64,000 nucleotides of DNA, taken from contig OW240913.1 of NCBI GenBank assembly GCA_933207985.1, forward strand, positions 329,789,960 to 329,853,959. Direction: 5' to 3'. Every line of letters starts with the position of its first letter. The first letter of the stretch is position 1. The stretch is from Pelobates cultripes (lineage: Eukaryota > Chordata > Amphibia > Anura > Pelobatidae). The position numbers were made by a program, and so were the translations under genes. Below are positions 47,186 to 56,825 of the stretch, one piece after another. Below the pieces are notes generated by a model. The model was not told the origin of the DNA. It did no database searches and saw nothing but the letters and a program-made list of their open reading frames with translations.

Positions 47186-48354
47186 CCCCTTAAGGACTGA
47201 GCCAAATATACACGTTATGTTTAAAAATAAAACGTAAACAAAACTTGGAATTTGACTATATGTCACCTATTTCATATTAAGTGCACCACAGTATATATCA
47301 TTTTATTCAGGAGAAATAGGGATTTCATTCAACATCAAATATTTAGCTATGAAACATAATTTAATATGAACAAAATATAAAAAAATGTGAGAAATTAAGA
47401 AATGTTGTTATTTTTTTAGTTCTGCAAGACATTTTAACTGTGAATGTCATAATACTGTTTGCTTTTACTGCAATAAAATACACACATTTGTATTCAGCAA
47501 TGTCTCACGTGTAAAACAGTACCTCCTATGTACAGGTTTTATGGTGTTTTGGGAAGTTACAGGGTCAAATATAGCACGTTACATTTTTCATTTTGTTTTT
47601 CATTGAAATTCGCCAGTTTGGTTACGTTGCCTTTGAGACCGTATGGTAGCCCAGTAAGGAAAATTACCCCCATGATGGCATACCATTTGCAATAGTAGAC
47701 AACCCAAGGTATTGCAAATTGGGTATGCCCAGTCTTTTTAGTAGCCACTTAGTCACAAACACTGGCCAAAGTTAGCATTAATATTTCTTTGTGTGTGAAA
47801 AATGCAAAAAAACGAATTTGAACGCCAATTTTTGCCAGTGTTTGTGACTAAGTGGCTACTAAAAAAGACTGGACATACCCCATTAGCAATACCTTGGGTT
47901 GTCATCTTTTGCAAATGGTGTGCCTTCATGGGGGTAATTCTCATTCCTGGGCTAATATACGGTCTCAAGGGCAATGTAACCAATCTGGTGAATTTCAATG
48001 TGAAAAAACTGAAACGCAAGCCTTATATTTGACTCTGTAACTTTTGAAAACACCATAAAATCTGTACATGAGGGATACTGTTATATTTAGGAAACTTTAC
48101 TGAACACAAATATTAGTGTTTCAAAACCGTAAAACGTATCACAACAATTATATCATCATTGTAAGTGCCGTTTGTGTGTGACAAATGCAAAAAACATCAC
48201 TTTCACTGATATCATCGTTGTAATACATTTTACTGTTTTGAAACACTAATATTTGTGTTCAGCGAAGTCTCCTGAGTAAAAAAGTAGCCGCCCCCCCTGC
48301 CCCCCAATGTACAGGTTTTATGGTGTCTTGGAAAGTTACAGGGTTAAATATAGT
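47186..48354. mobile_element. Family A foldback element, copy 3 (left part)
   Basis: Begins CCCCTTAAGGACTGAGCC right after TTAA (47182-47185), in inverse orientation to copies 1 and 2. It has the same alternating modules: about 47460-47790 inverted at 47800-48150, and a third module at 48190-48354. The large pair shares GTTTGTGACTAAGTGGCTAC and the inverse GTAGCCACTTAGTCACAAAC. A hAT element interrupts the module at 48354; family A sequence resumes at 50772 and probably again after the DIRS element at about 55883-55930. No transposase. Confidence 0.7.
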
Positions 48355-49438
48355 CAGTGGCGTCTCTAGGACTCATTTTTAGGGGGGGCACATGGAGGGC
48401 CAGGGACAAAAGTAGGGGGGCACATTTAACCCTGCCCTCGCCGCAGTTTGACCCCACCCCTGTTGCATGTTAAGCCCCGCCCCCGACACAAGCTTGTTTT
48501 GGTTTTTTATAATCATTATTCATTATTTTCCACCAGGGATTAGTTAAAAAACAAACACATTACCCTTGATACAGTGCCATAGTTGCCAACATTTGAAAAA
48601 AAATTCCAAGGACATTTTGCAGCACAGCTATCAATTACTGTCTGGGTATAATATCCCTGGACAGTCAGTGCTCTCTGTATAATACAGGGTTGTGTGTATA
48701 ATAAATTGGGACACTCAGTGCTCCCTGTATAGTGCTGCTCTCTGTATAATACAGGTCTGTTTGTGTATAATATCCCTAGACAGAGAGCAGCACTATACAG
48801 GGAGCACTGACAACTCCCGGGATTTTATACAGGCACAGGCCTGTATTATACAGAGAGCAGCACTATACAGGAAGCACTGACTATCCCAGGATATTATATA
48901 CACACAGATCTGTCTTATACAGATAGCTGAGCATATACCCCATGTCCCAATCTCTAGACTACTAGTACCTGTCAACAGCAGCTCCCAGACGCGTGTAACA
49001 GGGCTAAAGTGTGCGGCAGCTCACACAGATGATTCAGCGGTAAAGTGCGCTCGCTGGCAGAGCCAAACTGGGAATCCCTGGGAATCCAAATCAGCCCTGG
49101 AAAAAAAATGTATGCTATTCCTACAAGTCTATATATATATATATACACACGCTCACTGACATGCGCAAATAGGCTTACTGACAGACAAAACTCTCTGACT
49201 CACACACAAGCTTACTACAGACAAACTCACTTGTATAAACAGAAGGCTCACTACAAAGAAGTTCAGGGACACACACAAGCTCACTAAAGACAAGCTCACT
49301 GACACACACATGCTCACTAAATAGAAGCTTACTGACTCACACAAGCAGTGCCATTTTAACAGAGTTAAGGGCCCCTGGGCAAAGCAATGCACTGGGGCCC
49401 TTCCTACACAACAACTCACAGGAATTTTAATTATTGAT

Positions 49439-49742
49439 AGACTGCTGAGTCCATACACACACACAGACTGCTGAGTCCATACACACACACACAGAGACTG
49501 CTGAGTCCATACACACACACACACATGACTGCTGAGTCCATACACACACACACACAGACTGCTGAGTAAATACACACACACAGACTGCTGAGTCCATACA
49601 CACACAGACTCTGCTGAGTCCGTACACACACAGACTGCTGAGTCCATACACACACACACACACACAGACTGCTGAGTCCATAGATACACACACACACACA
49701 CACAGACTGCTGAGTCCATGCACACACACACACACACACACA
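49439..49742. repeat. CA-rich minisatellite (ACTGCTGAGTCCATACACAC)
   Basis: About ten units of 24-41 bases: a constant ACTGCTGAGTCCATA plus a variable (CA)n. Two more units lie at 50356-50433, outside the intervening G/T-rich array. Confidence 0.9.
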
Positions 49743-49744
49743 GA

Positions 49745-50220
49745 GTGTGGGCAATGTGTGTGTATGGGGCAGCAGTGTATGGGGGCAATATGTGTGTATG
49801 GTGGGCAGTGTGTGTGTATGGGGGAGCAGTATGTGTGTATGGGGGAGCAGTGTGTGTGTATGGGGGCAGTGTGTGTGTGGGGGGCAGTGTGTGTGTATGG
49901 GGGGGCAGTGTGTGTGTATGGTGAGCAGTGTGTGTGTATGGGGAGCAATGTGTGTATGGGGCAGTATGTGTGTATGGGGGCAGTATGTGTGTATGGGGGG
50001 CAGTGTGTGTATAGGTGTGTGTGTGTGGGGGCAGTGTGTGTGTATGGGGGGCAGTAGTGTGTATTGGGGGGCTGTGTGTGTGTATGGGGGCAGTGTGTGT
50101 GTGTGTATGGGGGGGCAGTGTGTGTATGGGGGCAGATGGGGGCAGTGTGTGTGCAGTGTGTGAGTATGGGGGGCAGTGTGTGAGTATGGGGGGCAGTATG
50201 GGGGGCAGTGTGTATGTGAT
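49745..50220. repeat. G/T-rich minisatellite (GGGGGCAGTGTGTGTGTATG)
   Basis: More than twenty units of about 12-30 bases with G runs of 3-7 and TG runs. It directly follows the CA-rich array, so the (CA)n and (TG)n parts can pair within one strand. Dense G runs on the plus strand make G-quadruplexes plausible. Confidence 0.9.
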
Positions 50221-50873
50221 AAGGGTAGGGGGGCTTTTAAAAAAATAATATATATATATATTTTTTATTTAATTAAAATAAATATTTATGTCCCCCCTCC
50301 CTTCTTACCTTTACTGGAAGGAGGGGGGACACTTCTTAGTCCCTGGTAGTGTGAGTCCACACACACACACAGACTGCTGAGTCCATACACACACACAGAT
50401 TGCTGAGTCCATAAACACACACACACACACACCAAGCCTACCTGTCACTGGAGGCTGTTGCTGGGTGTCAGGCAGCCATCTTCTGCAGCAGCATGGTCTG
50501 CTGCTTTATGGCAGGGGTGGGGCTTGTGTGCGGGAGGCAGGGCTTCGTTTGGGGGCGGGGCCTGTGACGGGGAGCCTGTCAGTGCTCCCTCCAGACATAG
50601 ACAGCCCCCAGCTCCTTAGTCCTGCATTCCCTCGGGCTGTAACAGACTGTTACAGTCCGATGGAAGAACATGGCCAGCAAGTTGCCAGCATTTGGGGGGG
50701 CCCAAGGGGGGGGCACAGCATAATGTGGGGGGGCCATGGCCCCCTCTGACCCCCCCCTAGCGACGCCACTGAATATAGTGCTAGCAAATTAAATTCTCTG
50801 GACTTTCTGCCTGGGTTATCAATCAAATGTATCAAATCAAATGTAATTAAAATATTACATAAATATATATGTA

Positions 50874-50911
<38 letters not shown>

Positions 50912-50951
50912 TAAAAATTATTTTTATTTATTTATATATATATATAAATAT

Positions 50952-51072
50952 ACCCCCTCCCACCACCATCTTTGTGCTGCCATGGCCTATGACCAGGAAA
51001 GGAAAATTACGGTAAGTATGAATACATTTTCATCTTTCCTGGCCATATCCATGGCAGCACAACAATGGGTAA
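50952..51072 (-). repeat. DIRS 3' terminal repeat / complementary region
   Basis: Contains a local hairpin (GTGCTGCCATGGCCTATGAC near 50974 against the inverse at about 51036-51062) and matches the inverted 5' end at 55763-55880. In DIRS elements such a region is thought to template circle formation before recombinase-mediated insertion. Confidence 0.7.
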
Positions 51073-51176
51073 TACGCCAGCAATAACCAAGGGAGGGGAT
51101 AAAGAAAAACTCAGACTCAGTAATTCAGAGATGCTAGTGTATTAGAAAACAACACGTGAAATTGTAGACAAATCAA

Positions 51177-52458
51177 CTAAGATGAGTTGACTGCGGACAG
51201 AACAGTTTTTCCGAAGAGGTCTAACTGGCTGGCTTTTACGTCAATCTGGTAATGTTTTATAAACATGTTCGGAGAGGACCAAGTGGCTGCTTTGCAAATG
51301 AGTTCTGGTGATACATTAGCCGCTGCTGCCCAAGATGAGGAAAGGGACCTCGTAGAGTGAGCTTTGAGTCCTTCTGGAATTTTCACATTTGATACCTTGT
51401 AAGCCTGTATGATTGCGGCTACTATCCATCTACTGGTGGCTATTTTAGATGCTTGAAGCCCTCTTCTGGGACCATGGGGATGATGAACAGTCTTTGAGAG
51501 TTACGCCAAGCAGAGGATTTTTGTAGATAGACAGACAGACATGTCACCAGATTTAACGGAGAAGAATTGGTTCTGCTTCATCTTCGGGAACTTTCGAATG
51601 AAGAGCTGGGAGTACTATCACCTCATTGATGTGAAAAGCTGATACTACCTTAGGACGAAATTCAGGAACAGTCCTCAAAATAACTCTGTCCTTGTGGAAT
51701 ACTGTAAAAGGCTCTTTGGCCCATAAGGCATGGAGCTCAGACACCCTTCTGCCTGAAGCTAAGGCCACCAACAGAACTGTCTTTATGGTGAGAAAGTGAG
51801 GAGAGATGGATTCTAGAGGTTCAAAATGAGGGCCGATCAGAGCTTTTAATACCAGTGGTAGATCCCATGGTGGAGCAAAAGGCTTGATAGGAGGCTTTAT
51901 CTTTAATACTGCTGCCATAAATCTGGTCACATCCGTGTTTAAGGCCCATCTTTGATCTGTAAGGGCTGAAAGAGCTGAAACATGTACTTTCAGGGTATTG
52001 TAACTTAACCCCTTGTCGAGACCTAGTTGCAGAAATTCCAGGATATCTTTAGTAGTGATCATCTGAATGTTTATTTGATTAGACGTTGCCCAGGAGGATA
52101 AGACATCCCAGATTCTGTAGTAAATGGTGGACGTAGAGCGTCTCCTTGCTTGCAGCAGGGTCTCTATTACTGCATAAGAAAAACCTTTACCTTTTAACCC
52201 TTCCCTTTCAACTTCCATGCCATCAGATTGAGGGAGGCTGTGTCTGGGTGGGGAACAGGACCTTGATGTAGAAGCGAAGGAATCTTTTGAAGTTGCCAAG
52301 GGTCTGCATTGCAAAGGCTCAACAGAAGGGGATACCATGGTCTGCGAGGCCAAAAGGGAGCTATGAGAATGATGGATACCGTCTCTTGTCTCAACTGTCT
52401 CAGAAGTGGAAAGATTAGTGGAGTAGGAGGGAATACGTAACCTAGGTGGAATTGCCAA
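51177..52458 (-). pseudogene. DIRS tyrosine recombinase, frameshifted
   Basis: The integrase-like enzyme of the element. The longest open piece is 51553-52458, about 300 codons, which overlaps the 3' end of the upstream region. Within it are the helical N-terminal domain (YYRIWDVLSSWA, SYNTLKVHVSALSAL) and the first catalytic Arg in LASGRRVSELHALW. Downstream, after at least two frame changes (near 51553 and near 51465), the frame at 51177-51440 has HSTR (His-x-x-Arg) and the tyrosine in MFIKHYQID. So the R...H-x-x-R...Y set can be traced, but across three frames. No functional enzyme is expected. Confidence 0.8.
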
Positions 52459-52760
52459 TCACTTGATAGAGCATCTCTTCCTAAGGCCAGAGGATCGATG
52501 TTCTTTGAGAAGAAGTTTCTTACTTTCCTGTTTTTGTTTGTTGCCATAAGGTCTGTTTGTGGCATTCCCCATATTCGTGTAATTTTCTTGAATATTTTGT
52601 TTGACAGACTCCATTCTCCTGGGTCTATTTCCACTCTGCTCAGGAAAGCTGCTATGAAATTCTGGATTCCAGGAAGATGTACTGCTGATATGCCTGCTAG
52701 ATGTTTCTGCGTAAAGGCCATCAGAGGCTTCATAATTGACATCATCTTCTGACTCCTCAT
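52194..52760 (-). pseudogene. DIRS RNase H end and Dam-like methyltransferase region
   Basis: The open frame begins with the RNase H C-terminal motif HLPGIQNFIAAFLSR. DIRS and Gypsy relatives usually have H-x-PG..N..AD.LSR, so the Asp position reads Ala. It continues into WGMPQTDLMATNKNRKVR and DALSSDWQFHLGYVFPP, a conserved stretch between RNase H and recombinase that has been likened to a Dam-type N6-adenine methyltransferase domain in DIRS elements. The end overlaps the recombinase frame. The methyltransferase label is from family knowledge; I did not verify catalytic residues. Confidence 0.65.
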
Positions 52761-53200
52761 TACTCCTTGATGATTTTTGTAGGCAACTACCGTGGCATTG
52801 TCTGATTTTGACCCACTTGAAGCGTATAAGAGGGAGAAAATATTTCAGAGCTCTTAGTACTGCCATCAGCTCTAATAGGTTGGAGGGAGTCTCTGTTGCT
52901 GGGAAAAAGCCATTTCCCTTGTATGAATTGGTCTTGCAGGTGAGCTCCCCATCCCCATTGGCTCGCGTCCGTGGTTACAACAGTCCATGTGATGTTCCCC
53001 AAGGGGAATCCTCTGAAAAGGGCGTTCTTTTGTAACCACCACATCAGTGATTGATGGACCTGAGGAGGAATCTTGATAGGCTGTGGTGGATTTTCTGTTC
53101 TGAACTGGAGGATGAAGTTCTTCTGGAATTTCCTCATCCTCCATTGGGCCATCTTGTTAGCCCTATGGTGGAGGACATTGAGCCTAGAAGACTCATGCAT
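52459..53200 (-). pseudogene. DIRS RNase H domain, broken
   Basis: Two overlapping open frames (52787-53200 and 52459-52866) cover the RNase H region. The first has TVVTTDASQWGWGAHL, containing the usual first catalytic Asp (TDAS) and the G-W-G-A-h motif. The frame change near 52800 separates it from the downstream part. It follows directly on the reverse transcriptase, as in DIRS polyproteins. Confidence 0.7.
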
Positions 53201-54159
53201 TTCTCTGCTGAGGTCACATTGAATGCTAACATGTCATTGACTTTTTTAATTAATTTTGTACCTCTTTCTGGAGACAGTTGCACTGTGCCTGCTAGTGTGT
53301 TGAATATGGCTCCCAAATATTTCATCTTCTGAGCTGGTTGTAATTGACTCTTTTTCTCATATATCTTCCATACATGGAGACGTAGGAAACGCATACAGAT
53401 TTGCCCATGGGTCTGAAGGGTATCTTTGTCCTCTGCCAAAATAAGGACGTCGTCCAGGTAATGGTAGATGGCTATGCCCTTTTTTCTGAGTTCTGCAATT
53501 AAGACAACTAAGACTTTGGAGAATTTTCTTGGAGCTGTGCTGAGACCAAATGGCAGTGCCTGGAATTGAAAATGTGCTTTTTCCACTGCAATGCGAAGGA
53601 ACTTCTGATGTTCTACTGCAATAGGGATGTGGAAATAAGAGTCTGCCAAGTCTATAGAAATCATCCATTGGTGTGGAAAAACTGTCTTTTTGATGGATTG
53701 AATTGACTCCATTTTGAACTTTTGGATGTGTAGGAACTGATTTAACCTGCTTAAGTCTAGGATAGGCCTCCATCCACCTGAAGCTTTTCTGGTGAGGAAC
53801 AGTTGTGAATATAAACCTCGACCCTGTAGACTCTGAGGAACCTGAATGATGACCCTTTCTTCCTGGAGTGCAGAGACGAATTCCTTCAAGGCTTGTCTTT
53901 TTTCCACCTCTCCTGGCCATTTGGTTGTTTGAAAAGAATGAGCTGGAGGGGGTCTAGAGAACTCTAAACCATATCCTCTTCTTATGATATCCAACACCCA
54001 TCTGTCTGTGGTGGATTGTTCCCATGCTTCCTGGAAAAGTAACAGACATGCCCCCACTCCTACTGACTGGAGGGAACCCGTCATAAGGATCTGGGATTCT
54101 TGTGGAATTAGGCGCCTCTTGATTTTCCACCTCTTGTAGATGACTGACCTCCTCTCCAT
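53134..54159 (-). pseudogene. DIRS reverse transcriptase
   Basis: A 341-codon open frame, the best preserved part of the element. It opens with the Gag-RT overlap region (WEQSTTDRWVLDIIRRGYGL), then GGWRPILDLSRLNQFL (RT motif 1-2), MISIDLADSYFHIPI (motif A with its Asp), QALPFGLSTAPRKFSK (motif B) and IYHYLDDVLILAED (motif C, Y-L-D-D). LGAIFNT follows in the thumb region. All three catalytic Asp positions (one in motif A, two in YLDD) are retained. It overlaps the Gag frame by about 200 bases at its start, a normal DIRS arrangement. Confidence 0.88.
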
Positions 54160-54760
54160 GGCTGGGATCTTCCATGCTCTCTTCCTGGCTTATAAGATCT
54201 TGAATCTCAAAAGGAATAGTAGTCTGGATATCTTTTGGACCGAAAGGATCCTCTGGGCTTCGATCTGGGGCTAAGGATTCTTCTTCTGAAAAGGACAACC
54301 CTTCTCTATAGGAGTCCATATCCATGGATTCATCCGAGGATTCCTCCTGAGAATAATCAAAGGGTTCAGCAAATCTGGGCCTTTTGTGAGATTTCCCTGC
54401 TTATTTGATGCCCTGAGAAACAGCTTGTTTGATGAACTGCATTATGTCCCGAGTAGGTGCAGTGGTAGAAGCTCCAGCAGCTGCTGATAGGCATTCTGCA
54501 CATAAACGCTTCCCTTCTAGTGGTTTATTGTTGCAGGCCTCGCATCTTTTCTTCATAGGCGACTTGCCTTTGGAAGTTCGAGATGCTTGAATTCCCGTAG
54601 AGCTATCATGATAGGGAATATAATTAGTCCAGGCATGCTTTTGTTTGTAATTATATATAGAGGGAAAAAAACCTTGGCTTACCTATAACCTTTAGATTGT
54701 GACCTTTGTTTATGTATAGATGCCTCGAGTCTGATGAGAATGATATGTCTTTTTCCATTT
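53954..54760 (-). pseudogene. DIRS Gag-like ORF1, one internal stop
   Basis: The 53954-54325 part is open, acidic and Ser/Glu-rich (SFSEEESLAPDRSPEDPFGP), as in DIRS ORF1. Reading upstream in the same frame crosses one TAA near 54402 and then gives KKRCEACNNKPLEGKRLCAE, a C-x2-C...C-x2-C zinc-binding motif seen in DIRS Gag proteins. An ATG near 54760 (MEKDISFSSDS) starts a related frame that needs a shift to reach the zinc motif. So the Gag is damaged by one stop and probably one frameshift. Confidence 0.65.
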
Positions 54761-55029
54761 TTGCTTCTGTAATATAGAAAGGAATTGAAATATTTATACT
54801 AAACAGTATAAAAATCCAATTTTGAAAAAGAAGGGAATATTCCTTTAAGAGAGAAAAAACCTACCTGAGGCTCAGCAAATGAAGACTGAAGCTGACAGTC
54901 AAAACTGGAGAAAATAGTAGTGATAAAACTTCCAGTTGACAGATTAACCTGAGAAAGATAAAATTGTTTGATTTTGGCGCCTTTTAAAAAGGGCGTGTGA
55001 TGTCACTGATGATGTCCCCGGATTCCTAG

Positions 55030-55240
55030 GTTGACCGCAATGAGCATGCGCGGAACCTATACCCCGTGCATGTGCGGAAGTCAGCATGATGCGCCCGCTG
55101 GTCCGCACATGCGCGGAAGTCAGCATGACGCGCCCACTGGTCCGCACATGCACGGAAGTCAGCACGACGCGTCCGCTGGTCTGCGCATGTGCTGAAACCA
55201 GACATGACGCGCATGCTAGTCCGCGCACGCGCAGAGCAGC
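55030..55240. repeat. CpG-rich minisatellite in the DIRS 5' region
   Basis: About four and a half units of 39-42 bases, each with CATGCGCGGAAGTCAGCATG and CGCGCCCGCTGGTCCGCACA or variants. It is the most CpG-dense stretch of the window and lies just upstream of Gag on the element's coding strand. Confidence 0.85.
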
Positions 55241-55882
55241 CCGAGGACATCAATTAAGATGGCGGCTCCCAGAACCCGGGGCATTCAAACTTTTTAACCC
55301 CCCCAAAAAAAATGGAAAGGAAAAAAAAAATGGTAAGACAATTTTACTACTGGGGAAGGTGGAAGGGGGAAACCTGACAACCACAAAGCCACATACATAC
55401 CTTTGATATATATATTGGATACTGTGGATGCCAGCTAAAAGATAGGAAGAATCTTTTTGAAGATGAGGTTTTTCTGCCACTTCCTGCTACCGCTTGGTCA
55501 CTGCAGGGAATTGTTCTTATTGGCAATTATCTCTTGCTACCCCTAGGGTCACTGCAAGTGGCTCCTGGTCACTAAAGGAGCATCTCCAGGGGGTTATCCT
55601 TTTGTTATCCTATCCAGGGCAGTGTACTGGAGACTTCCCAAGGAAAAGAGGCTGAACTCCCATTGGGGCTGAAGGTAAAAACCCTCAGGTAAGCCAAAAA
55701 GTAAAAATGTTCTAGTCTATAATGACTAGAGTCCTATAGGGATAGGACAGGAACAAAAAGACTGAGGGGGTGGTGGTGGGAGGGGGTATTTATACCTCTA
55801 TTTTAATTCTGTTCCTGTCTAATTAGGGATAGGGAGGAGTTAACCCATTGTTGTGCTGCCATATATATGGCCAGGAAATATA

Positions 55883-56585
55883 TTATTTCGTTCTAAGTGT
55901 ATTTTGATATCAATATATATATGGAAGGCTTGACCTGTAATTGTGGGAGGGACTATTAATCCTATTTAAACCCAGTGAGCCCCTGCTTACCTGTTGTCAA
56001 CGATCTCTGAAGTTCCTCTCCCACCGCACCCTTTATTATTTTCATATGATCTAGGTGGGCCCTCTATTTACAGGTCTAACCTCACGTCAGTTTCGGCACA
56101 CCTCAACTGACTTTGCTCTTACTAAATTTTCATCATATCATACCATATAAAGTAATAAACCACACAAGTAATATTATGGCGCTGAATTATAAGAATAATA
56201 ATTACTAATAAGCAGCACTATATATAGTGAAAAAAGCTTAATCACCTATACTAAGACAATGTAAAAAATAAAGTGCGCTGTGCCTTTAAGACTCAAAATA
56301 ATTTTTAACAGTGAAAATAATTTGTGCAATTTTGTGCAACTAAAGTGATGAAGTGCATCAATGTGCAACACACTTAAATATATAAATTTACAAAATGTGC
56401 AAACAAAAATATTTCTTTAATTTTTATATCATACCATACGTTCCTCTAAATGTGCGTACACAAATATATATATATATATATAGATATCAAAATACAGTTA
56501 GAACGAAATTACACACATATATATATTTTCATTATTTATTTTTTATAATTTTTTATTTTTAACGTATTTATATATTTATTTATTT

Positions 56586-56620
<35 letters not shown>
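55883..56620 (+). other. Family A remnant and AT-rich intron
   Basis: 55883-55930 has CGTTCTAAGTGTATTTTGAT, the inverse of the AATACACTTAGAATGAC motif of family A. This supports DIRS insertion into a family A copy. The rest is AT-rich with (TA)n runs near 56465 and 56588-56620. AGTTAGAACGAAATTACAC near 56497 is a further related fragment. Confidence 0.5.
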
Positions 56621-56622
<2 letters not shown>

Positions 56623-56821
56623 AAAATGGCATCCAGCGTCGCAGAAGCGTCTCTAGCGGCTGTCAGAAAGACAGCCACTAGAGGTTGGATTAACCCTGCT
56701 ATGTAAACATAGCAGTTTCTCTGAAACTGCTATGTTTACATCTGAAGGGTTAAAACCGGAGGGACCTGGCACCCAGACCACTTCATTGAGCTGAAGTGGT
56801 CTGGGTGACTGTAGTGTCCCT
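56621..56821. mobile_element. T2-like MITE, 3' part
   Basis: The right end is GACTGTAGTGTCCCT followed by TTAA (56822-56825). It contains the hairpin AAACATAGCAGTTTCTCTG / AAACTGCTATGTTTACA and a second one (CAGACCACTTCATTGAGC / GCTGAAGTGGTCTG). The left end abuts a (TA)n run and is truncated. Confidence 0.7.
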
Positions 56822-56825
56822 TTAA

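Larger units (their letters stand above)
48355..50771. mobile_element. hAT element, 2417 bp, perfect TSD
   Basis: Ends CAGTGGCGTCTCTAGG and CCTAGCGACGCCACTG are inverted; the 8-bp duplication AATATAGT is perfect (48347-48354 and 50772-50779). The interior has an inverted pair around 48785 (CAGTGCTCCCTGTATAGTGC and its inverse), two large tandem arrays and GC-rich ends. No transposase frame is recognisable; long open frames here are translations of CA and TG repeats. Same terminal family as 3793-4322. Confidence 0.9.
50945..55882 (-). mobile_element. DIRS-type tyrosine-recombinase retrotransposon, decayed
   Basis: On the minus strand the order is Gag, reverse transcriptase, RNase H, Dam-like region, tyrosine recombinase, the layout of DIRS elements, which lack integrase and protease. 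The 5' end (55882 inward) starts with the inverse of TGCTGCCATATATATGGCCA. The 3' end (51037-51072) carries a matching block TCCTGGCCATATCCATGGCA. A second pair links GGTGGTGGGAGGGGGTAT (55770) to ATACCCCCTCCCACCACC (50952). This paired-end layout fits DIRS inverted terminal repeats plus an internal complementary region. Several stops and frameshifts make it inactive. It lies antisense to USH2A. Confidence 0.85.

Noticed and set aside
49153..50248. Long open frames on both strands (up to about 210 codons) rich in Cys, Val, His, Thr or Gly
   Set aside because: They are translations of CA and TG minisatellites inside a hAT element, with no splice context or domain.
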